Part shown: positions 1 through 7,500 of the stretch, piece by piece
Layout: the number at the start of each line of letters is the position of its first letter
Numbering within the stretch: position 1 is the first letter of the stretch
Origin: Actinomycetota bacterium
GTDB lineage: Bacteria; Actinomycetota; Actinomycetes; Nanopelagicales; Nanopelagicaceae
Direction: 5' to 3'
DNA: 8,171 nt
Assembly: GCA_009701945.1 (NCBI GenBank)
Contig: WLJF01000022.1
Coordinates: 1 to 8,171, forward strand
Notes under the pieces: model-generated
Database searches by the model: none
Seen by the model: the letters and a program-made list of their open reading frames with translations, nothing else
Told to the model about the DNA's origin: nothing
Made by a program: the position numbers and the translations under genes

Positions 1-70
1 AACTTGTGAGAACAATTCCAAGCATTTCTGCAAGGTCTTGATCGTCATCGACGACCATAACCAGAGTCAT
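1..70 (-). CDS. mtrA: MtrA-like response regulator, N-terminal fragment (cut by window edge)
   Basis: Only the first 23 codons are inside the window; the gene continues past the left edge. The visible protein has the opening strand and acidic pocket of a response-regulator receiver domain: hydrophobic residues 3-7, then DDD at 8-10, followed by LAEML at 13-17 and IVL at 19-21. This matches my memory of actinobacterial MtrA, which has VVDDD followed by LAEML.IVL. MtrA is the DNA-binding partner of the sensor kinase MtrB and controls cell-wall and division genes. The ATG at 68-70 directly follows the TAA of ahcY (71-73) with no gap. A GGGAG motif lies inside the ahcY end at 83-87, 12 nt upstream of the ATG, so translation is probably coupled to ahcY. 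A second Met at residue 5 is a less likely start because it would remove the first strand. The phosphorylated Asp and the DNA-binding domain are outside the window. Confidence 0.8.
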   Translation of the reverse strand, partial: MTLVMVVDDDQDLAEMLGIVLTS

Positions 71-1351
71 TTATGAACCGTGCTCCCAAGAGTTGAGGTA
101 CATATCTTGTGCGGGTGTAAGTGTGTCGATGCGTCCACCCATTGACTTGAGCTTGAGTGAAGCAACTTCCTTATCAATGTATGTAGGAACTTCGTGAACA
201 CCAGCAGGAAGATTCTTTGCTTCCTTTACAAGGTATTCAGCAGTAAGTGCCTGATCAGAGAATGACATATCCATTACTGATGCTGGGTGACCTTCTGCAG
301 CTCCAAGGTTTACAAGGCGTCCTTCTGCAAGGAGAAGAAGGCGACGGCCATCCTTCATGACGTATTCGTCAGTCTGGTGACGCATCTTTGCATTCTTCTT
401 TACTGAGTTCTGCTCAAGCCATGCAACATCGATTTCGATATCAAAGTGTCCTGAGTTGGCCATGATTGCGCCATCCTTCATCACTGCGAAGTGCTCGTCG
501 CGAAGTACATCGCGGTTACCTGTGACAGTAATGAATACATCGCCAAGCTTTGCCGCATCTACCATCGGCATGACGCGGAATCCCTGCATCATTGCATCAA
601 GTGCCTTTGTTGGGTCGATTTCTGTAACAACAACATCAGCACCCATGCCCTTGGCGCGTTCTGCAACGCCCTTACCGCAGTAACCAAATCCAGCAACGAC
701 GACGATGCGTCCTGCAAGAAGGAAGTTAGTCGCACGGAAGACAGCATCAAGTGTTGACTGACCTGTTCCGTAACGGTTATCAAACATATGCTTTGTATCG
801 GTGTCATTGACAGCGATCATTGGGAATGTCAGCGCACCATCTTTAGCCATCTGGTTGAGACGGATAACGCCAGTTGTTGTCTCCTCACATCCACCTGCAA
901 TGTTTGGAAGAAGTTCCTTACGAGTTGTGTGAAGAGTGTTCACGAGGTCGCAACCATCATCAAATACTTGGTGAGGGTTGATATCAAGTGCTGCATTGAT
1001 ATGTGAGTAGTAACCATCGCGATCGACAGCATTACGTGCGAATACTGAAATGCCGTATTCATGAACAAGCGCTGCTGCTGTGTCATCTTGAGTTGAAAGT
1101 GGGTTTGAAGCACAGAGTGCGATTTCGGCGCCCCCAGCTTTAAGAACACGCATCAAGTTTGCAGTCTCTGTTGTGACGTGCATACATGCTGCGATGCGCA
1201 CACCAGTAAATGGCTGTGACTTCTCGAAGCGTTCGCGGATCTGAGCAAGGACAGGCATGTTGCGCTCTGCCCACTCAATTTTCTTACGGCCTGCTTCTGC
1301 AAGTGATGCATCTGCAATGTCGTGCTTTGGAATAGTTGTGACAGGTGTCAT
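71..1351 (-). CDS. ahcY: Adenosylhomocysteinase (S-adenosyl-L-homocysteine hydrolase), short form
   Basis: This cytosolic NAD-dependent enzyme hydrolyses S-adenosylhomocysteine to adenosine and homocysteine, removing the inhibitory by-product of SAM-dependent methylation. The 426-residue protein keeps the family landmarks: MHVTTET at 57-63 (His58), STQDD at 86-90, DDGCDL at 131-136, EETTTG at 156-161, NDTDTK at 182-187 (Lys187), FDNRYG at 190-195 (Asp191), the NAD loop GFGYCGKG at 221-228 with acidic Glu244 after the next strand, GHFD at 301-304 and EGRLVNLG at 343-350. It ends in YLNSWEHGS. It therefore lacks the PFKPDHYRY tail of human and mycobacterial enzymes and the roughly 40-residue insert of long bacterial forms, so it resembles the archaeal/Thermotoga type. 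A strong Shine-Dalgarno motif lies at 1360-1365. The gene abuts mtrA downstream and is separated from manB by a 95-nt hairpin-rich spacer. Related archaeal enzymes can prefer S-inosylhomocysteine, so the exact substrate is not certain. Confidence 0.95.
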   Translation of the reverse strand: MTPVTTIPKHDIADASLAEAGRKKIEWAERNMPVLAQIRERFEKSQPFTGVRIAACMHVTTETANLMRVLKAGGAEIALCASNPLSTQDDTAAALVHEYGISVFARNAVDRDGYYSHINAALDINPHQVFDDGCDLVNTLHTTRKELLPNIAGGCEETTTGVIRLNQMAKDGALTFPMIAVNDTDTKHMFDNRYGTGQSTLDAVFRATNFLLAGRIVVVAGFGYCGKGVAERAKGMGADVVVTEIDPTKALDAMMQGFRVMPMVDAAKLGDVFITVTGNRDVLRDEHFAVMKDGAIMANSGHFDIEIDVAWLEQNSVKKNAKMRHQTDEYVMKDGRRLLLLAEGRLVNLGAAEGHPASVMDMSFSDQALTAEYLVKEAKNLPAGVHEVPTYIDKEVASLKLKSMGGRIDTLTPAQDMYLNSWEHGS

Positions 1352-1359
1352 GTGTTTTT

Positions 1360-1365
1360 CTCCCT
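1360..1365 (-). promoter_or_regulatory. Shine-Dalgarno sequence of ahcY
   Basis: On the minus strand this reads AGGGAG, 8 nt before the ahcY ATG. It supports the chosen start and contrasts with three neighbouring genes that have no such motif. Confidence 0.8.
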
Positions 1366-1370
1366 AATAT

Positions 1371-1387
1371 AAAAACGGCTGTTTTTT
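1371..1387 (-). repeat. Small A/T-rich hairpin in the ahcY leader
   Basis: On the minus strand this reads as six bases AAAAAC, loop AGCC, then GTTTTT: a 6-bp stem with a 4-nt loop, one extra A on the 5' side. It lies just upstream of the ahcY ribosome-binding site. The stem is almost all A-U and therefore weak. Its T-rich right arm is part of the stem, so it is not a standard intrinsic terminator. A possible -10 hexamer TATATT (1366-1371) touches its edge, but no matching -35 is visible and a start from it would cut into the Shine-Dalgarno. Confidence 0.35.
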
Positions 1388-1418
1388 CGCTTGACCTTCG
1401 GCGTAGGGCTCTACTGTG

Positions 1419-1446
1419 CTAGTCGGCTATGGGGATAGCCTACTAG
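1419..1446 (-). terminator. Long hairpin directly after manB; candidate terminator or ahcY leader element
   Basis: The sequence forms CTAGT-x-GGCTAT, a CCCC loop on the transcript, then ATAGCC-x-ACTAG. This is an 11-bp stem with one internal mismatch (1424 against 1441) and a 4-nt loop. It begins immediately after the manB stop codon at 1447-1449. No T-tract follows on the minus strand, so it is not a textbook rho-independent terminator. U-less hairpins are proposed as terminators or mRNA 3' stabilisers in actinobacteria. The hairpin is plain from the sequence; its function is inferred. Confidence 0.5.
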
Positions 1447-2826
1447 TTACGGGATTAATACGAGGATGTCGAGGTCGCCTCGAATGGTGTTAAGTACATC
1501 ATCTCGAACCTTCTTCATACGGGCTTCCGTTGAAGCCTCAACGTTGAGTCGAAGCAGGGGCTCAGTATTGGATGCGCGAAGGTTAAACCACCAGGTATCG
1601 CCATTGATGGTCAGGCCATCCAGGTGATCAACTTCGACCCCATCTTTCTTGCCATAGATTTTCTCAATCTGATTCATGGCTGCCTTTGCATCACTCACTG
1701 TTGAATTGATTTCACCACTTGAGTAATAACGATTAAATGAAGAGAGAAGTTTCGAAAGCGGCGTATCGGTTTCTCCAAGAGCTGCAATTGCATGAAGTGC
1801 TGCAAGCATTCCAGAATCTGCTTTCCAGAAATCACGGAAGTAGAAGTGCCCTGAATGTTCGCCGCCAAATACAGCGTTCGTCTCAGCCATTAACTTCTTA
1901 ATGTATGAGTGCCCCACACGGGAGCGAACTGCTGTTCCGCCATTTTCTTCAACAACTTCCTTCACAGCGCGTGAAGAGATTAAGTTATAAATAATATTTG
2001 ATGCGGGGTAGCGCTTAAGTTCACGTGTAGCAATGAGCGCTGTAAGGGCAGAGGGATTTACTAAATCGCCCTTCTCATCCACTAGGAAGCAACGGTCAGC
2101 ATCGCCATCAAAGGCAAGTCCAATATCAGCTTTATGTTTCTTAACTGCCTTCTGCAGATCTTTGAGATTGGAAGGTTCAATGGGATTAGCCTCATGGTTA
2201 GGGAAGGTGCCATCGAGCTCAAAGTACATCTCAATAACTTCAGCGTTCAGGCGCTTAAAGACTGCAGGTGCTGTGTATCCACCCATTCCATTACCAGCAT
2301 CGATAACTATCTTCAGTGGTCGAATTGATGAGACATCCACAAGCGATAGGAGGTGATCGACATATTCCTCAAGCATGTTCTGCGTCTTTTCAACTCCAAG
2401 ATTACGCATCGCCATTGGAGTTCCTTCTTTAACGAAGTTCTCAATGGTTACTAGCCCAGACTCTTTGCCAATTGGTCGCGCCCCACTCAAACAGAGTTTG
2501 ATTCCGTTATAGGCAGCTGGATTATGACTTGCGGTAAACATCGCACCAGGCAGATTGAGCTTTCCTGATGCAAAATACAACATATCTGTTGAGGCTAATC
2601 CAATACGGATCACATCAAGGCCTTGAGATGTAACGCCAGCTGCAAATGCTGTTGCAAGAGTTGGAGATGACGGGCGCATATCTTCACCAATAACCACTGT
2701 GCCTGGTTCGCGCTCTAATTCAAGAAAACGAGCAACTGCCACACCTGTAGCAAAGGCAAAATCAGGGGTGAGTTCTTTATCGACTAGCCCACGGATGTCA
2801 TATGCCTTAAAGATTGAGGTGCTCAT
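1447..2826 (-). CDS. manB: Phosphomannomutase/phosphoglucomutase (alpha-D-phosphohexomutase family)
   Basis: Cytosolic Mg-dependent mutase that interconverts mannose-6-phosphate and mannose-1-phosphate (many relatives also use glucose phosphates). It feeds GDP-mannose for mannosylated envelope glycans. At 459 residues it is normal length, and all four domain signatures are present: phosphoserine loop TASHNP at 98-103 (Ser100), metal loop DGDADR at 240-245, sugar loop GGEHSGH at 321-327, and phosphate-binding RASNTEP at 417-423. The N-terminus IFKAYDIRG is typical, which fixes the start. No Shine-Dalgarno is visible upstream; instead TACGAT sits 7-12 nt before the ATG (see separate entry). It follows the DUF3499 gene by 36 nt. 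In Mycobacterium the same family follows Rv3258c (DUF3499), so the neighbourhood supports the manB name. Mannose versus glucose preference cannot be read from sequence alone. Confidence 0.93.
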   Translation of the reverse strand: MSTSIFKAYDIRGLVDKELTPDFAFATGVAVARFLELEREPGTVVIGEDMRPSSPTLATAFAAGVTSQGLDVIRIGLASTDMLYFASGKLNLPGAMFTASHNPAAYNGIKLCLSGARPIGKESGLVTIENFVKEGTPMAMRNLGVEKTQNMLEEYVDHLLSLVDVSSIRPLKIVIDAGNGMGGYTAPAVFKRLNAEVIEMYFELDGTFPNHEANPIEPSNLKDLQKAVKKHKADIGLAFDGDADRCFLVDEKGDLVNPSALTALIATRELKRYPASNIIYNLISSRAVKEVVEENGGTAVRSRVGHSYIKKLMAETNAVFGGEHSGHFYFRDFWKADSGMLAALHAIAALGETDTPLSKLLSSFNRYYSSGEINSTVSDAKAAMNQIEKIYGKKDGVEVDHLDGLTINGDTWWFNLRASNTEPLLRLNVEASTEARMKKVRDDVLNTIRGDLDILVLIP

Positions 2827-2832
2827 ATGGAT

Positions 2833-2838
2833 ATCGTA
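2833..2838 (-). promoter_or_regulatory. Candidate leaderless -10 hexamer for manB
   Basis: TACGAT on the minus strand fits the actinobacterial -10 pattern TANNNT and lies at -12 to -7 of the manB ATG, so transcription would begin at or next to the A of ATG. No purine-rich ribosome-binding site is seen in the preceding 20 nt. No convincing -35 is present. This is inferred from position and pattern. Confidence 0.4.
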
Positions 2839-2862
2839 AAGAGAAGATTGGGGAAAAAGAAA

Positions 2863-3234
2863 TTAGGAAGGGACTGCGCGTAAATGACCGCGTCGACCCA
2901 CGCTCGATTGGGAGGAAGCTGTAGAAACTTCTTGCTGGTCGGCAAGTGCAACCTGAGCGACTTCACGAACTGCATCTGCAATTGCCATTAAATCATCATG
3001 GCTTGGTCCTGCATTGTTTTCATCAGCACTCTGTCGAATTACATTCCAGCCATTAGGAACGGTAAGTCTTGCTGAATGCTTTTCGCAGAGATCATAAGAA
3101 TGTGGTTCCGAGAAAGTAGCAAGAGGACCTAGCACTGCAGTTGAATCTGCATAGATGTATGTGAGAGTCATCGATGCAACGGAGCGACAAGTCACACGTG
3201 AACACACGCGTCCTGTCCGAACCTGATTACTCAT
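2863..3234 (-). CDS. DUF3499 family protein (Rv3258c-like), putative metal-binding small protein
   Basis: This 123-residue protein belongs to an actinobacteria-specific family of unknown function; I recognise it from the block YADSTAVLGPLATFSEPHSYDLC (residues 28-50), nearly the same as in mycobacterial Rv3258c. Cys11 and Cys16 form a CX4C pair and Cys50 with His53 a CX2H pair, a pattern that suggests one zinc site (inference). Residues 68-108 are variable and rich in Ala, Ser and Asp. The extreme C-terminus RRGHLRAVP (113-121) is again conserved as I recall the family. There is no signal peptide or membrane segment, so it is probably cytosolic. It follows the DUF5719 gene by 32 nt and precedes manB by 36 nt. 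The ATG at 3232-3234 lacks a Shine-Dalgarno. No in-frame upstream start exists in the spacer. Function is unknown. Confidence 0.88.
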   Translation of the reverse strand: MSNQVRTGRVCSRVTCRSVASMTLTYIYADSTAVLGPLATFSEPHSYDLCEKHSARLTVPNGWNVIRQSADENNAGPSHDDLMAIADAVREVAQVALADQQEVSTASSQSSVGRRGHLRAVPS

Positions 3235-3241
3235 GTCATCA

Positions 3242-3247
3242 AGATTA
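3242..3247 (-). promoter_or_regulatory. Candidate leaderless -10 hexamer for the DUF3499 gene
   Basis: TAATCT on the minus strand matches TANNNT and ends 7 nt before the ATG, the spacing expected if transcription starts at the start codon. No Shine-Dalgarno motif is visible here and no clear -35. Positional inference only. Confidence 0.35.
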
Positions 3248-3266
3248 GTGGGGGTGAGTCCAAAAG

Positions 3267-4568
3267 TTAGGGATTGAGTACTCGAATATTCGATGCGGGG
3301 ATGGAAGATTTCGCAAGAACACTTCCGGCATTGAGAGGTATGTAGCCATACCCACTCTTTGATGCGATGAGTGCAGCACCTGAAGTTCCCGATGAAATGC
3401 CCGCAAAGGAGACTGCTCGCACAGAATCTGGAACTACGAAGGTTGCAATGTCCTCAGCTGAAATCTTGACTGTCTTTGTCTTGCCATTTGTATATGTCAG
3501 CTCGAGATTGAGCTTGATTCGACTGCCTGTAAATACGAGAGTGGGAGCCAATCCGGTCGTGGCTAGCGTGTATTCAGAGAGATCTTGCGCTGCAGTACTC
3601 CAAACAAAGTCACGCTTTCCTTTCACAAGGGTCTGAGAGAAAACAGAGCCAAGAATTGGTTGATCAGATGAAATGTGCAATGCGAATTTTCCAGAGGCCA
3701 TGGTGACATTCAACGGAATTTCAATCACTTTCTTATGTGCAATGACACGACCATCAATACCAGATGGAGCAAAGGTTCCATCAGTTGATTTGATTACTGC
3801 TGTGATTCGGGCATCGACATCACCTGGAACCAGTAGTCGGAGTGTGTGTGGAGTTGAGCCCGTCCGTCCGGTCTGCTGAGGAATAGCTGGTATTTGTATC
3901 TTCTTGCTTGGATCCCCCGTTGAATTCACGAGGTCACCACCGAGGGCCTTAAGTCCTTTACCTCGTTCATCAATAACAAATCCGTTGATACGCCCTGAAC
4001 GAGGAAGGATATGAATTGCAATTTGCTTCGAGCCTGGAGCAAGTGAAGCTAGGGAGAGAGATGTAAAGGTATTAGCTTTGAGTGAAATGGTGCGAGGAGT
4101 GATTAATCCATTTTCTGTAAAGACTTGTATTTCAACTAGTGCACGACCAAGTCCGCTATTAACAACATTGAGTGAACCTTTTGAGGTGATATCTGCAGTT
4201 GCTCCAACAAACCATTGAGAAGCAACCGGTGCGCTACATGGAACTGCGCCAGCCCAGACTCCCGTGCGCACTTGCCAAGCAACGGGTGTTACAGAACCTG
4301 CTTCAAGTACAGCTGACTGTGCTGCAACGGCAAATCGCCTAAAGCCCACTTGTGAAGTCTGCATAGATGAAGTTCCGGTCTTTCGCACCAGAGTCTTTGG
4401 CGAAGTCAAAGAGATAGCAGTTGTCAGCCCCGTTGTATTAGGTGAACACACTGATGCTGGATATGAGGTATTAAAACGATTGGTCGAAACCGTGACATTG
4501 AGGATGTTACTGAGGAAGAGCACTACCGCTGTGGAGAGTGCCAAGATAAGAGTGCGTTGATTTCTCAT
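3267..4568 (-). CDS. DUF5719 family exported/membrane-anchored protein
   Basis: This 433-residue protein has an N-terminal hydrophobic segment at about 7-26 after a short basic start (MRNQR), consistent with a signal peptide or membrane anchor; no lipobox cysteine follows it. The rest is Ser/Thr/Val/Gly-rich with alternating hydrophobic residues, suggesting beta-sandwich domains outside the membrane. Two cysteines (41 and 111) could form a disulfide. Block WFVGAT at 119-124 followed by LNVVNSGLGRALVEIQVFT (133-151) is the kind of motif I associate with DUF5719. In many actinobacteria this family sits directly after a large GT2 gene, as here. Its ATG overlaps the GT2 stop (ATGA, 4565-4568), so the two are almost certainly co-translated. 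A role in envelope polysaccharide export or assembly with the GT2 protein is inference; no enzyme motif is visible. Confidence 0.8.
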   Translation of the reverse strand: MRNQRTLILALSTAVVLFLSNILNVTVSTNRFNTSYPASVCSPNTTGLTTAISLTSPKTLVRKTGTSSMQTSQVGFRRFAVAAQSAVLEAGSVTPVAWQVRTGVWAGAVPCSAPVASQWFVGATADITSKGSLNVVNSGLGRALVEIQVFTENGLITPRTISLKANTFTSLSLASLAPGSKQIAIHILPRSGRINGFVIDERGKGLKALGGDLVNSTGDPSKKIQIPAIPQQTGRTGSTPHTLRLLVPGDVDARITAVIKSTDGTFAPSGIDGRVIAHKKVIEIPLNVTMASGKFALHISSDQPILGSVFSQTLVKGKRDFVWSTAAQDLSEYTLATTGLAPTLVFTGSRIKLNLELTYTNGKTKTVKISAEDIATFVVPDSVRAVSFAGISSGTSGAALIASKSGYGYIPLNAGSVLAKSSIPASNIRVLNP

Positions 4569-7500
4569 GCAATCACCGCATCTTCAATTTCACTTCTTCT
4601 TCGACCTGAAGGCAGGGCAAGAACTATGGTTGTAACTAGTGCGATAAGAAATAGGGAGATCCATCCGCGCCTTGCAGTGCCGTCGTGAATGACAGAAATG
4701 TGACCACCTGTTGTTACTTCAAAGGATGGAAGATCATTGGCATTCTTAATCTTCGCAAGTCGATACCCATCCTGGGAAATCTGCCAAGAATTGCTATAAC
4801 TCTCAGTTAACGTGATCGTTCCGGGAGCAGGCACATATGTTCGCACACCCTTAAATGGAAGAATGAATTCCTTTCCAGAGTAGTCAACAAACTTCAACCG
4901 ACCCGTATCTTTCAAAACTTTCCAGACGATTCCAGCATTGGTAGCTGATGTTCGATTAAACCCACCCAATCCATCGATTGTTTGAACCACATCTTTACTG
5001 ACCGGGTTCTTTAGAAATACATACTTAATTCCATAGGTGGAAAAGGTCTTGCTGGATGTGACGCCAGTATTGTCGACCAAACCTTCAATTGCTTGAGTAA
5101 TCACCGGTAAATCTTGAGGCGCTACATCAGCTTCGCCCAATGTGATTGCAGACCCACGTGAAATGTAATACGACAATGTTGTCTCATTGTTACTGCGATA
5201 GGAACGCAGGACAACAGTCTTCGCATCCTTCTCAATGGAGAGAAAGGCAGGAAGTATCTCCTTTGATGTTGTCCGTAGTGGCGAATCTGCACCTGCTGTA
5301 ACAAGCCAGAAGGTTGATGTGACGGAGTATGCAACCGAGATAAGCAATACGAGTGCAACTGAAATATGTCGGTAATTCACATGCGACTGTTCTAGTCGAG
5401 CACGAATCTTGTCAAACATGACAACTGCTGAGGTAATTGATAGCAATGTAGCAATGGCAATAAAGGTCGAAGCATTTGCTCGCGATCCGGTAGCGGAGCC
5501 GTTGCCTGAGACGACAAGGGCGCTCACCAAAGTTCCAGATAACAAGAAGATCAAACCAAGGGTTGCAAATTTTCTTGCTGCTGTTGTTGAAAAGAATGTA
5601 ACAAATAGAACGATTGCGATTGGGCTAACGCACCACCATGGAAGCGAGCCAGCGCCACCAGGGTTTGCAAAGAAGGCAAAGTTGGCACCACCACCTGCAA
5701 CGGTGAGTCCTATTTCCGAGAGAAGCTTGGTTGGCTTCACAAAGATTGCAAAGGAACCTGGCGCAGATAAGAGGATCGGCAATGTAAGCAAGGTGGCTCT
5801 GCGAATACCTCGTTGAATAAAGAGTGGACTCTTGTAGTTCTTCTCTGCAATGAGAAAGTCACGATAGAGAGCGAAAGCTATCGCCCCCGTCAAGATCAAG
5901 AGCACTGAAGGATTAAAGGCAAAGAGCAACCAGATGAAGAGTGAGTAAGCAAAGATGCTTCGCCATGTGCGCTTTTCAATATCAACCCAGTTGCGAAGTC
6001 CTGCAACAAAGACTGGAAGTAGTGCGATGAAGACTAAGACTCCTAATCGCCCTGAATTCACTGCAGCAATTGAGACTGGTGAGAGCGAATAGAGAAGGGC
6101 AGCCCCGGCCGATAACCATTGGTTATCCGTATAGCGCTTAAGAAAGTTGTGAGAGGTAAGTAGGAATATAAATGGTGCTGCGATGAAGCAGAGCGCCACA
6201 AATAGCTTCACATTTCCCAAGGTGAGTAGGGATGCTCCACTAAGAATCAACACCCAGGCTGGAGTTGAGAGACCGCTTCCCATTCCAATCTCATGCCAAC
6301 TTTCAAGATAGAGCTTGAAGAGGTCTTTGAAATTATCTGGAGATTGAGCAAGGGCTCCCCCAGATATGGCGCCAAATCTATGGCGCGCCCAGAAGATAGT
6401 TATGACTGCAAGGATGGAGAGAACTGCCACGAGGGGTCTGGCAAATACCAATCTCCAAGGCTTGGTTGAAAGTGGAGTTAGCAAATCCTCATCTTCATTG
6501 ATTGTCAGATCGCTCGTTACAGGAGTCGTTTGCGTGGCATCTTCAGGCAGTAAACGTGCTCGCAAAGTTTCAAAACCACGTGAAATTGAACTTCGAATTT
6601 GAGTCCAGCGTGATGGGATAAAAGTTTTTACTACGCGACTTGAAATGAATCGACTCTTCTTGCGTGCTGAGCGCGCTTTGAGCAGTTCTGTGGGATGAAT
6701 GAGAAGAGTTGCGATTGCCAAAATCTCATCACTGGCGTATCCAGGAAGTTTTGCAAAGAGATATCCGATAGATCGCAAGAGTGCACCAGCAAGCAATTGG
6801 ATTGATAGCCAGGGTATGGACCACCAACTCGAATTGGCAAGAAGAACATAGGCAGCATTTCGGCGATCGAGTAACAATGGGCGATGTAAGAAGGCGCCCT
6901 TAACATCTACAGCGCGACGTTCATTGCTAGCAGCTTGTGCGTGGTAGCCAATAGCATCTGTAACAACCACAACCGAATGGCCTGCAGTTCGCACGCGCCA
7001 GCCAAAATCAACATCATCGCGGAAGAGTTCAAGATTCTGATCGAATCCCCCAAGTTCTTCAAATACATCTCGGCGAATAAGAGCTCCTGCAGTGCTTACC
7101 GAGAGAACTTCATAAACTCCATCGCGTTGTCCTTGGTCATACTCATTGGGTTCAAGTCCAGTCCATCGCGCGCCGTTAGTTGCAAGACTGATACCGACTT
7201 CAAGTAAGTGTGTGCGGTTATGCCATCCGAGTAACTTTGGTCCAGCCATCACAACGCTAGGTCGTTCTGAGATTGCTGTTAAGAGAGATTCGAGTGCAGC
7301 GGGATGTAGCGCGCAATCATCATGGAGAATCCAAATCCATTCTTCAACTCCTTCGATAGGAGCTGCAATTTTTTCCACTCCATATGAAATTGCTTCACCA
7401 AAACCTGTTGTGCGATCAAGAGTTGCAACAGGGATGCGAGCGCCTTTGAGAAGTTTTGCTGAGCCATCTGTTGAGCCAGTATCGACTGCAAGAATCTGAT

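Noticed and set aside
456..1149. Several open frames overlapping ahcY on the plus strand and in another minus-strand frame
   Set aside because: They lie wholly inside the well-supported ahcY, show no family motifs and have no ribosome-binding sites; they are shadow frames.
1391..1419. Plus-strand TTGACC as a -35 element
   Set aside because: No acceptable -10 follows at 15-19 bp and no plus-strand gene lies downstream.
1352..1446. SAH or SAM riboswitch upstream of ahcY
   Set aside because: I looked for the known conserved SAH and SAM-IV sequence blocks and did not see them; only simple hairpins are visible.
2033..2356. 107-codon plus-strand frame opposite manB
   Set aside because: It lies antisense to the manB metal-loop region, is rich in Ser/Arg without motifs, and is explained by manB codon structure.
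5409..5816. 135-codon plus-strand frame opposite the membrane part of the GT2 gene
   Set aside because: Antisense of hydrophobic codons often gives long open frames; there is no recognisable domain and the GT2 reading is continuous.
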